Shown: piece by piece, positions 33,972-44,554 of the stretch
How positions within the stretch are numbered: position 1 is the first letter of the stretch
How the letters are laid out: every line of letters starts with the position of its first letter
NCBI GenBank assembly: GCA_003255025.1
Contig: QANY01008047.1
Coordinates: forward strand, 129,921-193,920
Reading direction: 5' to 3'
Source: Datisca glomerata
Lineage: Eukaryota > Streptophyta > Magnoliopsida > Cucurbitales > Datiscaceae
Length of the DNA stretch: 64,000 nt
Program-made: the position numbers and the translations under genes
The notes under the pieces: model-generated
What the model was told of the DNA's origin: nothing
The model's database searches: none
What the model saw: the letters and a program-made list of their open reading frames with translations, nothing else

Positions 33972-35406
33972 TGATAACTCTAAAAAATTAGAGTTATCTT
34001 TATATTTTCAAGATTAATTTCATCAGTAATCTTAGAGTGATGCATCAATTTCTAGTCGTATATGTGTCATTTTCTCTATGTATGTTGTCTTTTAGAGTTT
34101 AGCTGCCTTTTTAACTTAATTGATAGTTTGTGAGCAGTTTAAGCATGAGGCTGTGCTTTCTGTGTAGGGATTCTTGGTAGAGCAGTGGCTGAAGAGAATG
34201 TTGTAGCATGGAAAATCATATCACTATAGTCGCATAGATGCACACATGGCATAAACTTTACGATTTACTCCAGCTGGCACTCCAAAAGGAAGAGAAGCTC
34301 GTGCGCCCTGAAAAGTTAGTTATCTAGATGACGCTATTACTTTCCCTGTGGTCCCCACTTTTGCTATTGCTCGACAAGTGTCCCTACTAGAAGATGAAGC
34401 CCTAATTTTGAGGCTCCATATATAGCAAGTACGCCTTCTAGGAGGGAGGGAGGGAGCCGACACTTTTGTTGAATCATGGGACGTTTTGCAAAGAGGAAAA
34501 TGACATTAAATGCAAGAAATGACGCAAGGAAGAAGACAAGTGATGAAGATATTCATTTATTCTCTACTATATTTTAATTTTTACCCTTCTTTATTTTATT
34601 GTATCTTCTTCTTTAGTAAGTTTGACAATGGCTATGATTGTATTTGAATCTTCCCTTAAGCTCATTATGAGCTAAAGCACTTAAGCCAGTATGGTTAAAG
34701 AACCTTGAAGTTTTTATTCCTAATTAATGAAGTTCAATTTTCCCATTTCTTAATAGCATTTCATTCAAGGTTAATTAATGCTCATTTTTATTATTGATTG
34801 GCCATCTTTAATAAGATATATGTTGGATTGAATACTGGAAAGGTTTAATCTGATGAAATTAGCTTGAATGATATTTGATACTCGTATCTTATAGATCTAA
34901 GTATTTAGCGAGGCATATATGCTCATCATGTAAACCAATCAACATGAATGAATGATAAGTAACTCTACTCTCACATTGGCTTAGGAACAAGTTAATTAAG
35001 ATTAGAGTTAAGAGTTGCAAGGATGAAAACATATTGCGCATATTGAGTTGAGGTTAATGCTAATAAGAAGTTGTAGTAGATTGAATGGATTTAGTTAGGG
35101 AAATTAACAATAAGGGAACTTAACCATCCTAGCTCATTTCACCACTGAATACATCTGTGTTACTAAGTTTTGTGCCCAATATTCTGAAAGTGTTGCCTTA
35201 AATTATCTCATTTTAGATCAATGCTCTTACTTTATTCTTTAGATTAATTAAACTCAAAATTATTGTTGTTACTCTTTTAGAATTAGACTTAAGATTGATC
35301 TGATTAATTACTATATTTTTCATCAATCCCTATGGTTAATGACCCTTACTTATAACTTTATTACTTTTTAATGACATGCTCAATTGCGTACATATCACAA
35401 AGATCA
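33972..35406 (+). repeat. Athila-1 3' LTR
   Basis: Begins TGATAACTCTAAAAAATTAG and aligns with 24876-26326. Small indels are visible (for example an extra ggga copy near 34442 and loss near 34600). Confidence 0.85.
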
Positions 35407-35411
35407 AGTAG

Positions 35412-36160
35412 CATTGTTCAATTTTCTATCATCGACGCACACTCTCCATCTAATGATTACTCTTGTGGGGATGAGTTCATAGTTTTCATTTTATCACGGC
35501 ACCACTTGCATAGGACTCACCCATTTTTTGTCAAAATAAGGGTAAATGACGCCAGCATTTAGTAACTTGAGAACTTCAGCACGTACCACCTCCTTCAAGT
35601 TTGTATTCAACCTTCTTTGACTTTCAATTGTGGGTCTGCAACTATCTTCCATCAAAATTCTATGCATAAACAAAGAAGGGTTAATGCCCTTAATATCTGC
35701 TATAGTCCATCAATGAGTTGTTTATTCTTTTCAAGTACTTGAGGTAGCTTTTCTTCTTCTTCTTGAGTTATCTTCGAGGAGATAATCACAAGTAGGGTCT
35801 AAGAGTCTAAGAGTCTAGAGAAGGTAATAGCTTTAAGGTCAGTGTAAGGGAAGTGTAAATGCTCGATATGGTCTTTTAACACTTAGCTGCTCAAACTCCC
35901 ATTAGTATCTTGGAGGTGTGCATTGTGGCATTGACTCCAAATAATTGACTATCTCTAGAATTCTCACCTCAACTTTGATCATCTCATAGCCTTGTACCAA
36001 GATGTCCTCCAAAGTATCTTTCAGATATTGAGTAGAGATGTGTTGAATAATAACTTGATCTATCACCTCTCATCTGAAGCAATACTCAGAATCGAATGGG
36101 TACTTTGTAGCATCATATATATGAAACTCTACTTCTTAATATTCAACTCTTAAAAAGATA
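35412..36160 (-). pseudogene. gypsy-1 protease end and RT start, upstream half
   Basis: Minus strand, from about 36130: EVEFHIYDATKYPFDSEYCF (the protease tail), then DQVIIQHISTQYLKDTLEDI, DIKGINPSLFMHRILMED, TIESQRRLNTNLKEVVRAEV, LKLLNAGVIYPYFDKKWVSP and WRVCVDDRKLNNAT. This is a gypsy RT start, ending where Athila-1 begins. The RT continues on the far side of Athila-1 at 24870. Three stops are visible. Confidence 0.8.
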
Positions 36161-36650
36161 AGATTTAGGTGCTTTACAGAGACCAGGTGGCGCAGCTTCG
36201 TTGGGCATTGTGAAAGGAGATGATATGCAGAGCGTCTAGAGTTGGCAATGGCTTTAGCGAGATGCGGTACATGGGAGACAAGTAGTAGTGGATTAATGCC
36301 TAGGAGACCAACTTGTTCTCTATGCCAGCTTCGCATGCACACTCCATGTGCTATCCTGAGCCATTAGTTGTTGATTTAACAGTTTTGGGTTATATTCCTA
36401 TGTGGGTGTGTATGACTTCAGTATGGTGCTGAAATCTTCTTTTCTAGCTTTATTCTATTTCGCATTTCATCCTTTTGGCTTCCTTTATTTAGACATGACT
36501 CCATCATCAACCTTTGGCCTATTTTTTAGCTTGATTTTCCCTAAAAATTATTAAAAATGAAAAACTAACACATAACACATTAAAACCAATAGTTTCACCA
36601 AAGAACTAGCGAAGATAATAAATAAGAAGGTACTAAATGCACGAAATATT
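36161..36650. other. Unassigned, presumably 5' part of gypsy-1
   Basis: A minus-strand frame of 68 codons (36342-36136) precedes the protease text but shows no motif. No gag could be recognised. Confidence 0.25.
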
Positions 36651-36654
36651 CAAT

Positions 36655-36794
36655 ATCAACAATTTATAGTCAAATTGATTTCTACCGTCTTGCAAAATGC
36701 AGATATTCTCACTAAACCTTTAGCTCAACAAAAAAATTGAGATTCTAAGGTCCAAGCTTAAGATTCAATCATCTCCCTTTCTCTTGTGGGGGAA
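36655..36794 (+). pseudogene. copia-3 RNase H tail and polypurine tract
   Basis: The plus strand reads VLQNADILTKPLAQQKN, a stop, then SKVQ and SIISLSL. This matches the copia RNase H C-terminus (A-D-I-L-T-K-P-L). gtgggggaa at 36786-36794 is the polypurine tract next to tgttagtaag. Confidence 0.7.
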
Positions 36795-36979
36795 TGTTAG
36801 TAAGTATCATCAATACAGTCGTGTGAGCCTAGTCAACAGTGAATGAGCCAAAAGTTATTCTGCTCAAACTGATCAGCAAACCTTGCACTTGTTGTAGCTA
36901 TTAGATAACTACTTCTCTGTTATAACTTCTATTTATTGTGCAACTGAGAGACTACATATATCTTAGTGTTGTAAGTAGT
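36795..36979 (+). repeat. copia-3 LTR, left piece
   Basis: TGTTAGTAAGTATCATC start, directly after the polypurine tract. Interrupted at about 36980 by LINE-1; the remainder lies at about 41116-41200. Confidence 0.6.
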
Positions 36980-37499
36980 TTTTCTTTTTTCGGTAAATGA
37001 AAAGTATATAAACTGAGAAGATACTTACACAAATACAAGGGGCATACCCCCAGGAACAAAGAAAAAATCCATGGGCCAAGATGCCAATTCTAAATGTACA
37101 CCTAAGATAAAGTAAGTGAAATTAAACCAAAAGGCATGGTTAACCCAATGTCTACCCTTGACAACTGGTGCCAAAGACAGCCCAAATGTCAACCCCAAAA
37201 ATACTCAGGACATAGGCTCTAAAAAAGAAAAATCAAGATGCACGAGGGGCTTTATAAGTCAGCCCTAATGCTTACAACTGAATAACTTGGTCAGCCGAAG
37301 ATCAACAACAGATAATAAATTCAAGTTGCATTAGGACTTTATAAATTAGCCCAAATTTAGCCAAAATTATATTAGCTCGAACCAAAGTAAACAAAGATGT
37401 GAAAACATGCTTTATGTCTTATGCCTCTTAGGCCAAGGCTTACAATACCATACCAATATTAAAGACACCTAAAACATTAACTTTACTAAAATACCTGAG

Positions 37500-38280
37500 A
37501 CCCCAAGCTCCATTTTTCTACTAGTTTGATGCCAATGAGGACTTCCTTGAATCCCCTAGCATTGAAAAATCTACCCTTCACATTCCGTGAAGCAAGCTTG
37601 ATGATGACCGTCTTGTCCCTAGTGTTGCCTTAAAAAATTCTAGAATTCATTTCCTTCCATATGTAATACACAAAAGAGGAAAAAATAACTCTGATCACAT
37701 ATGCTCTTACTGTTCCCCCTTTGCTCTAGAACAAAAGCCCATAAACAAATTGGGTCCAATTTAAAGCTCTACATATCAAGCCATAATTTTCTATCAAGGT
37801 AGTCCAGATGAATCTGTCAAAATCACATTTTATGAATAAATGAGAGTTGGACTCAACATGGCCTACGTAGAACGTACAGTCAAGGACTCCTCCAATGGAA
37901 GATTGATTTCAATGTGCAATTTTATCTCTAGTGGCTAACTTATTGATAATACCCAACAAGAGATAAAACTGCACCTTGGGATACTGAACTTGAACCAAAT
38001 AAATTTGGCCCATCTAACCATGTCCTTAGGCTACACCAAAGCTTGATATGTATGGCTAGATAAGAATGAACCATTGTGGCTCGTAGTCCATGTCCAAGTA
38101 TCTGGAGAACCAGGTTTAGGAGCTGGGAGAGGGGTACCACTGATTTCATTAAGCTCAACAGAGTTTGTGAAAGGCCAAACACATTGATCATTCTGAAGTA
38201 CTTTACTAACCCTAGTGTCCCAGTTCCAACTAGTCCTAATGAGAAGTCTCTGTCCATATCTAGGTAACAAGGCACCCAAA
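37500..38280 (-). pseudogene. LINE-1 zf-RVT and C-terminal region
   Basis: Minus strand: PDTWTWTTSHNGSFLSSHTY and, after shifts, KVQFYLLLGIINKLATRDK-like text, DCTFYVGHVESNSHLF (the C/H-rich zf-RVT stretch) and a final NVKGRFFNARGFKEVLIGIK. Frames alternate, so the region is decayed. Confidence 0.65.
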
Positions 38281-39119
38281 GGGTACCAAGGTTCAGTTAG
38301 TAGTTTGACATCCCTACCACTACCAATATTTACCTTACAGAAGCTAAAAACTTACTCTTCAGGCTTAAGTAGTTTCCTCCAAACCTAGGATGGGTTAGAA
38401 GGAGTAGGCACTATGAATATTGAGCTCTTTCTGATCAAGTACACTTGGCACCTATGTCATATGCACTGCCAAGCACACATAGAGAGTGCTTAGATACCAA
38501 GACCAAGAACCACAAGTAGTCATAAACAACTAGTTGAACCCTTTAAGTAGTCATAAATAACTACTTCAATTGTTCAAAGGTTCAAGTAGTCATATGCACT
38601 TCCACAGAGAGTGCTTAGATACCAAGACCAAGAAACACAAGTGTTTTGCAACTGCCACTTCATTGGACAAAATCAAATTCCTAAGCCCCAATCCCCCTTA
38701 AGCCTTGTCACAATAAACATCACCCATGCCATCTTAACCCCCATATGCTTGACTTCATTCTCATTCCACAGTTAATTTCTCAAAATGTCTTGCACCCTTT
38801 TGACCACTCTCCTTAGCAATATGAACAAACCAGCATAAAATTAAAACATGGCCAGTAAAACTAACCTAATTAACTGTATTCTACCTACATATGATAGGTA
38901 TTTAGAGTCTCAAGACCTAATTCTTTCAGTGATTCTATCCACCAGAGTGTCACAGTCAGCTTTATAGAGTTTAGTTATGATAAAAGGCATCCCTAAGTAC
39001 CTCATGGGCAGTTGGCCCTCAGGGAAACTCATGATTGAAATGCTATCCACTATGTCTTCCTCTTGTACCCCTGACATAAAGATTTGGCTCTTCTGAATGT
39101 TCGGCTGTAGCCCAAAAAT

Positions 39120-40318
39120 TCACTGAAATTTTTCCAAAGTCTCCTTGATAACCTTTATTGACTCCTTGGACCGTTTACAGAACAATAAAAGATCATCAGC
39201 AAAGTATAGGTTCACTACCTTCAGCTTCTTACACCTCCAGTGATATTGGATTTTAGTATTTGAGGCTGCAATGCTCAAAAGGCCATTTAGTACCTCCATT
39301 ACAATGACAAACAGATAAGGGAAGATAGGGTTTCCCTGCTTGATGCCCTTGGCTCCCTTAAAGTAATCATGAAGCTCATCGTTGATCCTAACAAAATAGG
39401 AAGGAGAGGATATGCATTCCATAATCCAAGTGATGAAGGGGTCTGAAAATTTGAGGCATTATAGGGCTTTGCCTATGGGATTCTAGTTGACACTGTCATA
39501 TGCCTTTCTTAGATCCAACTTTAAAGCACATATGTGCATCCCCAAATACCTATGGTAGCTTCTAAGGAGTTATTGGGATAAAAATATGTTATCTACAATC
39601 CTTCTCTCAAGACCAAAAGCACTTTGGTTCTAATGTATTAGGTTTGGCAGGTAGGTTTTCATTCTTTCAGCCATGATTTTTGTAATGCACTTATAAGGAC
39701 ATTACAGCAGGAAATTGGGCTATCGGCTACCAAAGTGGGATTGGGAACCTTAGGGATCATGGAAATGATAGTGGAGTTTACCTCTTTCAAAAGCTGACTG
39801 GTATTAAAAAATTCAAGGATGGGAGAGGAAACATCCCTCCCAACAATGTGACAAGCCCTTTTAAAGAAACTAGATGGAAAAACATCAGGTTCATGTGCTT
39901 TGTCACTACCCATACTGAAAATGGCATTTTTAACGTCCTCATCGGTGATAGGTGAAGTCAAAAGAGAGCCTTGAGATTCATTCAGTCTATTAGGGAGAGC
40001 CCTCTCAAGCATACTCCAATGGATGTCATGCACAGGGTTAGGGGACCCCAGCAAGTCAGTGTAGTATTGTAGGATATGGTTATTGATCTCTTTAGGAAAG
40101 GAAATGATAGAGCCTTGATGCACCAAATGAGAGATCTTGGATCTGATTATATTCTTTATCATGCTCTGAAAAAAGAAAGAAGAATTATGGTCACCTAAGT
40201 TGAGCCATTGGACTCTTGACTCCTGTTTGTACAAGCTTTCCTCAACAAGCCTATGCTTCATAAACTCTTTACTAGTTATCCTTTCTTGGGAAAGGAGAGA
40301 GCCATTAGAGGGGTCCAT
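39120..40318 (-). pseudogene. LINE-1 reverse transcriptase
   Basis: The frame 40318-39659 has the pre-RT segment QWLNLGDHNSSFFFQSMIKN, DEDVKNAIFSMGSDKAHEPD and STIISMIPKVPNPT. A break with the SKAFD-equivalent segment near 39500 is followed by the frame 39422-39120, with GIKQGNPIFPYLFVIVMEVL and the active site LYFADDLLLFC. These are the standard plant LINE (RVT_1) blocks, and the F/Y-A-D-D motif is intact. Stops and shifts separate the two frames. Confidence 0.85.
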
Positions 40319-40549
40319 GGCTAATCTTTACTGGAGGTGATCAAGGTTAGCTCCAGCCAGCTTAGACCTTGAAGGGATGTCACTGTAAAACTAATGATTA
40401 AACTCCTTTAGGGCCATTTTAACTGTGTTTAGTTTTTTACTGACCTGAAACATTGTTTATCCAAAGACCTGAGTACCCCATACTTGATTAACAACTTGTC
40501 AAACCTTGAAGAATTGAAAGTCGATCTTAGGCCTATGTTGTGTAGAGTC

Positions 40550-41100
40550 CATCTACACTACAATGGAGCTATGGTCTGAGATCCCAGGTGGGGCAAAGTG
40601 GCATTTGATATTAGAGAATGTATCAACCTAGTGAATATTCCCTAGAGACCTATCAAATTTACACATGGTAAAGGTCTCATCCTGATGCTTATTAGCCCAG
40701 GTAAATAGACACCCAGAGAAGGCCAGACCTTCCACCTCAAGGTTGAAAATAAAGTCACTAAAATCATTCATTCCCTCAACCCACCCCTCCAACCTTTTCA
40801 ACAGGCCTTCTAATGACATTAAAGTCCCCAAGCAGGAGCCATGTTGAAGTTGAGCAAATGGCATGTTGGTTTTTAAGGGATGCCCGTAATTCTCTCCTGA
40901 AAAATATGGAGTTTGATGCATAAACAAATGTAACAAAGTAGTCACACAAAACAATAACCTTACATAAGATGGCTTGAGATCAGACGAGTCTAATACTGCC
41001 AGGTTGACAACATATGTATCTCAAGCAATCCAGATTCTTCCACCCGGAGCTGAAGCATAATTAGCAACAAAGTCCCAGTTACATATTCTCTCACAATGGT
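40550..41100 (-). pseudogene. LINE-1 endonuclease, partial
   Basis: Minus strand: WDFVANYASAPGGRIWIA, then VVNLAVLDSSDLKPSYVRLL, and the frame 40954-40628 with GMNDFSDFIFNLEVEGLAFS and CLFTWANKHQDE. This matches the plant LINE AP-endonuclease (N-Y-x-x-x-x-G-R-I-W and F-T-W). The W-N-I-R-G start and the first catalytic Glu are missing. Confidence 0.7.
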
Positions 41101-41115
41101 ATCTCTACTAATAGA

Positions 41116-41200
41116 TGCATGCTACAAAATCTTTGTCAAATATGTATTTTCTCAAAATTTATCAGTGTCGTATCAGTTTTCTTTCTTTCTTTTTTAAACT
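41116..41200 (+). repeat. copia-3 LTR, right piece
   Basis: T/C-rich end ...tttttaaact directly before a primer site, the same ...aact|tggtat junction as in copia-4. Confidence 0.5.
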
Positions 41201-41301
41201 TGGTATTAGTAGTCATCACTATGGTTAAAGGAAAAAGGAGCCCAACTTTTCAATATATTATTGGAAAGATTTGGATATATCTGACGATGAGGTCATACTA
41301 A
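41201..41301 (+). pseudogene. copia-3 primer site and gag start
   Basis: tggtattagtagtc (41201-41214) is close to TGGTATCAGAGTC, the tRNA-iMet site. An ATG at 41221 opens 26 codons beginning MVKGKRSP before a stop; nothing further of the element follows. Confidence 0.45.
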
Positions 41302-42513
41302 ATCATTTGGCTTAACGTTCTTATTCTTTGATCATCATTTAGTTTATATTCTTATTCTGGATAGTGCATCTCGTTAATTAGTTAAAAATGAATAATTTTA
41401 TTTTTATGTTTTTTCGTCATGGATCCCAGCCAATATAATTAATTTAAAGAAAGACACATGAGCATACTTTTTTGTTCTTCTTCTTCCTTTTGTCGTCAAA
41501 TTCAAGAAAGCTGTGTGAAGAGGATAAAGATATGCAGAAAGCAAGCACGAAATAAGAATAGAGTGAAGAAAAGCATGGGAGTGGTGTATTAATGGATTTG
41601 AATATATTAACTATAATTAATATGGTTAATGAAATTCAAAACAAATGAAAGTAGTCTAAATAGTATTGTTTATCTAAAACAAATGTGAAGGAATCTCTAT
41701 ATATTATGCTCTTAAGGGAGACAGTACAATAAAGAAATTAATTTTTTTGCTTCCACATTTCAAGTTTTCATGAATCCCTTCAAATGCTTTCATGCAAGCA
41801 ATCAACTTTTATCTAATAGAACAACACAAAATACTGATGAATTCCCCACAAGTCACCTAATTAGTGATTAGAGCATCTAGCTTAGGGTTTCATGCTTACA
41901 TCAAGTTACCTTTAAATTTAAATCATGACTGAACGCCTAAAAAAATATTATTCTAGCTAGCTGTCATATAGTCGGAAAACTTAGTGAGTCGGAAACATAC
42001 GGTATCGGTTTGCTTTGAGAACATATCTAGTAACTAGAGAAAACAAGTCATGTATGTGACAATTAATGACCATGGTTCTCATTTTAAATTAAAATATATA
42101 AGTTTATCATTATTTAAGCTGGTACTAAATCCAAACTTCACCTATCAACAACTTAATGTTACATACTTAATTACGAGGCACACACTCTAATTGGCCTCGT
42201 GTTCACGTGTTTGTCTTATGTTTGCAATTCTTATGTAGACAAATAGACAATGGACAAATTAAACATGATACACAATTAGTTTACCTATATGTAATTATAC
42301 ATATGATGAATATATACTTATATATAAGTACTTGTATATATACTTATATATAAGTACTTGAATATATACTTATATATAAGCACTTGTATATATACTTAAA
42401 ACGTTTTTATATGAGAATTATTGTTCGAGAACTGAATATAATGTGGAACCTATATATATTGCGTTTAGATGCTTATATATGTGCCGTGCATCTCACTGAT
42501 ACATGCATGCTAT
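41302..42513. other. AT-rich intergenic sequence
   Basis: No gene seen. Contains a 24-bp repeat array (separate entry). Confidence 0.5.
42308..42400. repeat. 24-bp tandem repeat
   Basis: Three and a half copies of tatatacttatatataagtacttg; each unit also contains the palindrome acttatatataagt. Confidence 0.9.
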
Positions 42514-43106
42514 TAGGGGGTGTAAGTGGTTCGGTTCGGTGCAGTTTAGGATGTTTTAACGAACCGAACCATAAATGCGGTTTATCAAAAATAGAAACCG
42601 AACTGAACCGGTTAGAATGAATAAATCGCGTCAAACCGAACCGTCAATTTTTTTAAACCGTACCGAACCGGTTCAAACCGGTAAAATAAACAGAATAAGT
42701 TTTATTGAAAACAAACAAGTCTTAATTTAAACACTTTCCTGCAAAACGTAAATTTTCATGTGGAAAAAGAGAAGAAAGAATTGAGATCATTCTAATCAAA
42801 AGTTCTATTAATATACTATAAATACAATCAGAAAACAATAAAAATCTCATAAGCATCAGAAAATTCACAAGGCAAAAAAATAAAATACAAACTAAAAACA
42901 AAATACAAACGAGTCTGAGAGAGAGAGTAAGGAAGTGGTGAAAATATTTATGGATTAGGGTTACGGTATTATGAAAATCTCTTTATATATTGAATATGCG
43001 ATTCGGTTCGGTGCGGTGCGGTCTTTTCATAAAAACCACATACCGAACTGAACTGTCTAAAACGTTGAGACCGATCAACGTTTCAGCGGTTTTTCTTACA
43101 CCCCTA
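42514..43106. mobile_element. hAT-type MITE with perfect target duplication
   Basis: The left end TAGGGGGTGTAAGTGG and the right end read inward TAGGGGTGTAAGAAAA form terminal inverted repeats with one extra G. The 8-bp flanks catgctat (42506-42513 and 43107-43114) are identical, the hallmark of hAT transposition. Subterminal regions carry tandem ggttcggttcggtgcggt and aaccgaaccg motifs in opposite orientations. The 593-bp interior is AT-rich and encodes no transposase. Confidence 0.9.
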
Positions 43107-43330
43107 CATGCTATAGTAAGGTAGGAAATATACATATAATATTTTGAGTCATTCAAACATATAACCTAGATAATATAATGGTTCAAGTTTTAAACCTTAA
43201 CTACAGTATCTTCATGTGATTGTATTGAAATAACTACATGGTTTATATGATTGTATTGAAATTATTGCAATATAATCATGTTTTTCTAAAATAAGAAAGA
43301 AAGAAAAAGGACAAACATTTGTAATAGTTT

Positions 43331-43363
<33 letters not shown>

Positions 43364-44360
43364 NTATATATATTCATTCAAATAAAGTATACATGCAAAC
43401 TTTCATACCCTAGCTAGATAATAAACAATTCCCAAAAGCCTTCCTCACAAAAGAGAGGTTAGAGAAGACAAAAGAGAGGTTAGAGAAGTTGCATGAAGAT
43501 GTTACTTATGATAACAGATTCCTAACTCATTTAACTAACCTTCTATCTTCTAGAAGTAGAGACTAAGAAGAGAAGCTTAACAAGCTTGACTTATTTACAT
43601 TAGTTAGCTACTACTTTCCTTGATAAACAGTGCTAAGAAACCAGAATTTAAAAAAACGAACAAATGCTGTTTATGGTTTTATGCATTTTACCAACTACTG
43701 TTCATGAGCTTTTTCTCTTAGAATATTAATAATTCGCTCAATAATACCAACATAAAGAAATGAAAATATAATTAATAATTAACATTTCATTAATCTTATA
43801 AATAAAAAAAAAAAAGGAATCCTAGGGATTATAAAAAAAAGACCCTGAAGTGAATCTGTGTAAATCTATAGGAAGGCCGGCAGAAGAGGGAGAGATCCAA
43901 GAGAGCTAGTAATTGAAAGTGCAGCCTTTTTCTTTTCGAGGTACAAGCAATGAATTATATAAGAAAATAGGGATCTTCACCCAAATAATTAGTTGACAAG
44001 ATTAATAGACGGTAGGTTGCAGCTTACACAAGCTAGAAAATTAGTCGAGCCCTAGTTTTTATATTCCCCGTTGCATACAATAAACAAACTCTAAACAGAT
44101 CCATAAATATTTCTAAAATAAAATTGGTAATTTTTTGCGCAAAAATCATTTTCATATTTTCACCTTCTTATAGTTTTAATTCTTTGTAATTTTTTTAAAT
44201 AGAATTGAACAGGTGAAAATCTTTTATGTAGCCACATGAGCAGGACATGATCAATCAGGAAAGAGTGTGCAGATTGCCACCGTGGCAAAACAGGAAGAGC
44301 CATCCCAAGTCGTTGATCCCGCTGTTCTCCATCGGACGGTCCAAGTTTGACCAGTTGTTA
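43107..44360. other. AT-rich intergenic sequence
   Basis: No gene seen. Contains a TA microsatellite at 43333-43372 with one N (43364), and a 21-bp exact tandem duplication of acaaaagagaggttagagaa at 43447-43488. Confidence 0.5.
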
Positions 44361-44361
44361 A

Positions 44362-44554
44362 TGTTGATAAACGTAATCTAATATAGATAAACTCTATCTT
44401 AAGAGAATATTCTGTTTAATCTCTGTTATCAAGTAATTGAGAGCCTTATAAATAGAGGTCAATTATAAACTCAAAACTCAATAAAACCGAGCAGTTACTT
44501 TTATATTTTTCATGAATTCTCTCTATATTATTCAATTGTTTTTGCTTTACAACA
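44362..44554 (+). repeat. Possible solo LTR
   Basis: Starts TGTTGATAAACG and ends TTTACAACA (TGTTG/CAACA inverted). It contains tataaatagagg at 44450-44461 and caataaaaccgag at 44480-44492, a promoter plus polyadenylation-like arrangement. The neighbouring pentamers (gttaa, atttt) do not match, so the call is weak. Confidence 0.35.

Larger units (their letters stand above)
24876..35406 (+). mobile_element. Athila-1, Ty3/gypsy LTR retrotransposon
   Basis: LTRs 24876-26326 and 33972-35406 align along their whole length. Flanking pentamers tgtag (24871-24875) and agtag (35407-35411) form a 4/5 target duplication. Interior order: primer site, gag, protease, remnants of RT, RNase H and integrase, then a third ORF in the env position. 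This is the Athila layout, about 10.5 kb long. It interrupts the gypsy-1 RT between codons equivalent to L-N-N-A-T and R-K-Y-Y-F-P. Confidence 0.9.
36980..41115 (-). mobile_element. LINE-1, non-LTR retrotransposon, 5'-truncated
   Basis: Minus-strand ORF2 remnants in the order endonuclease, RT, zf-RVT, ending in an A-rich tail (the reverse of tttttctttttt at 36979-36990). About 4.1 kb. The N-terminal start of the endonuclease and ORF1 are missing, the usual result of incomplete reverse transcription. I could not identify a convincing target-site duplication. Confidence 0.8.

Noticed and set aside
36136..36342. 68-codon minus-strand frame as a separate gene
   Set aside because: Immediately upstream of the gypsy-1 protease text and most simply part of its decayed gag-protease region.
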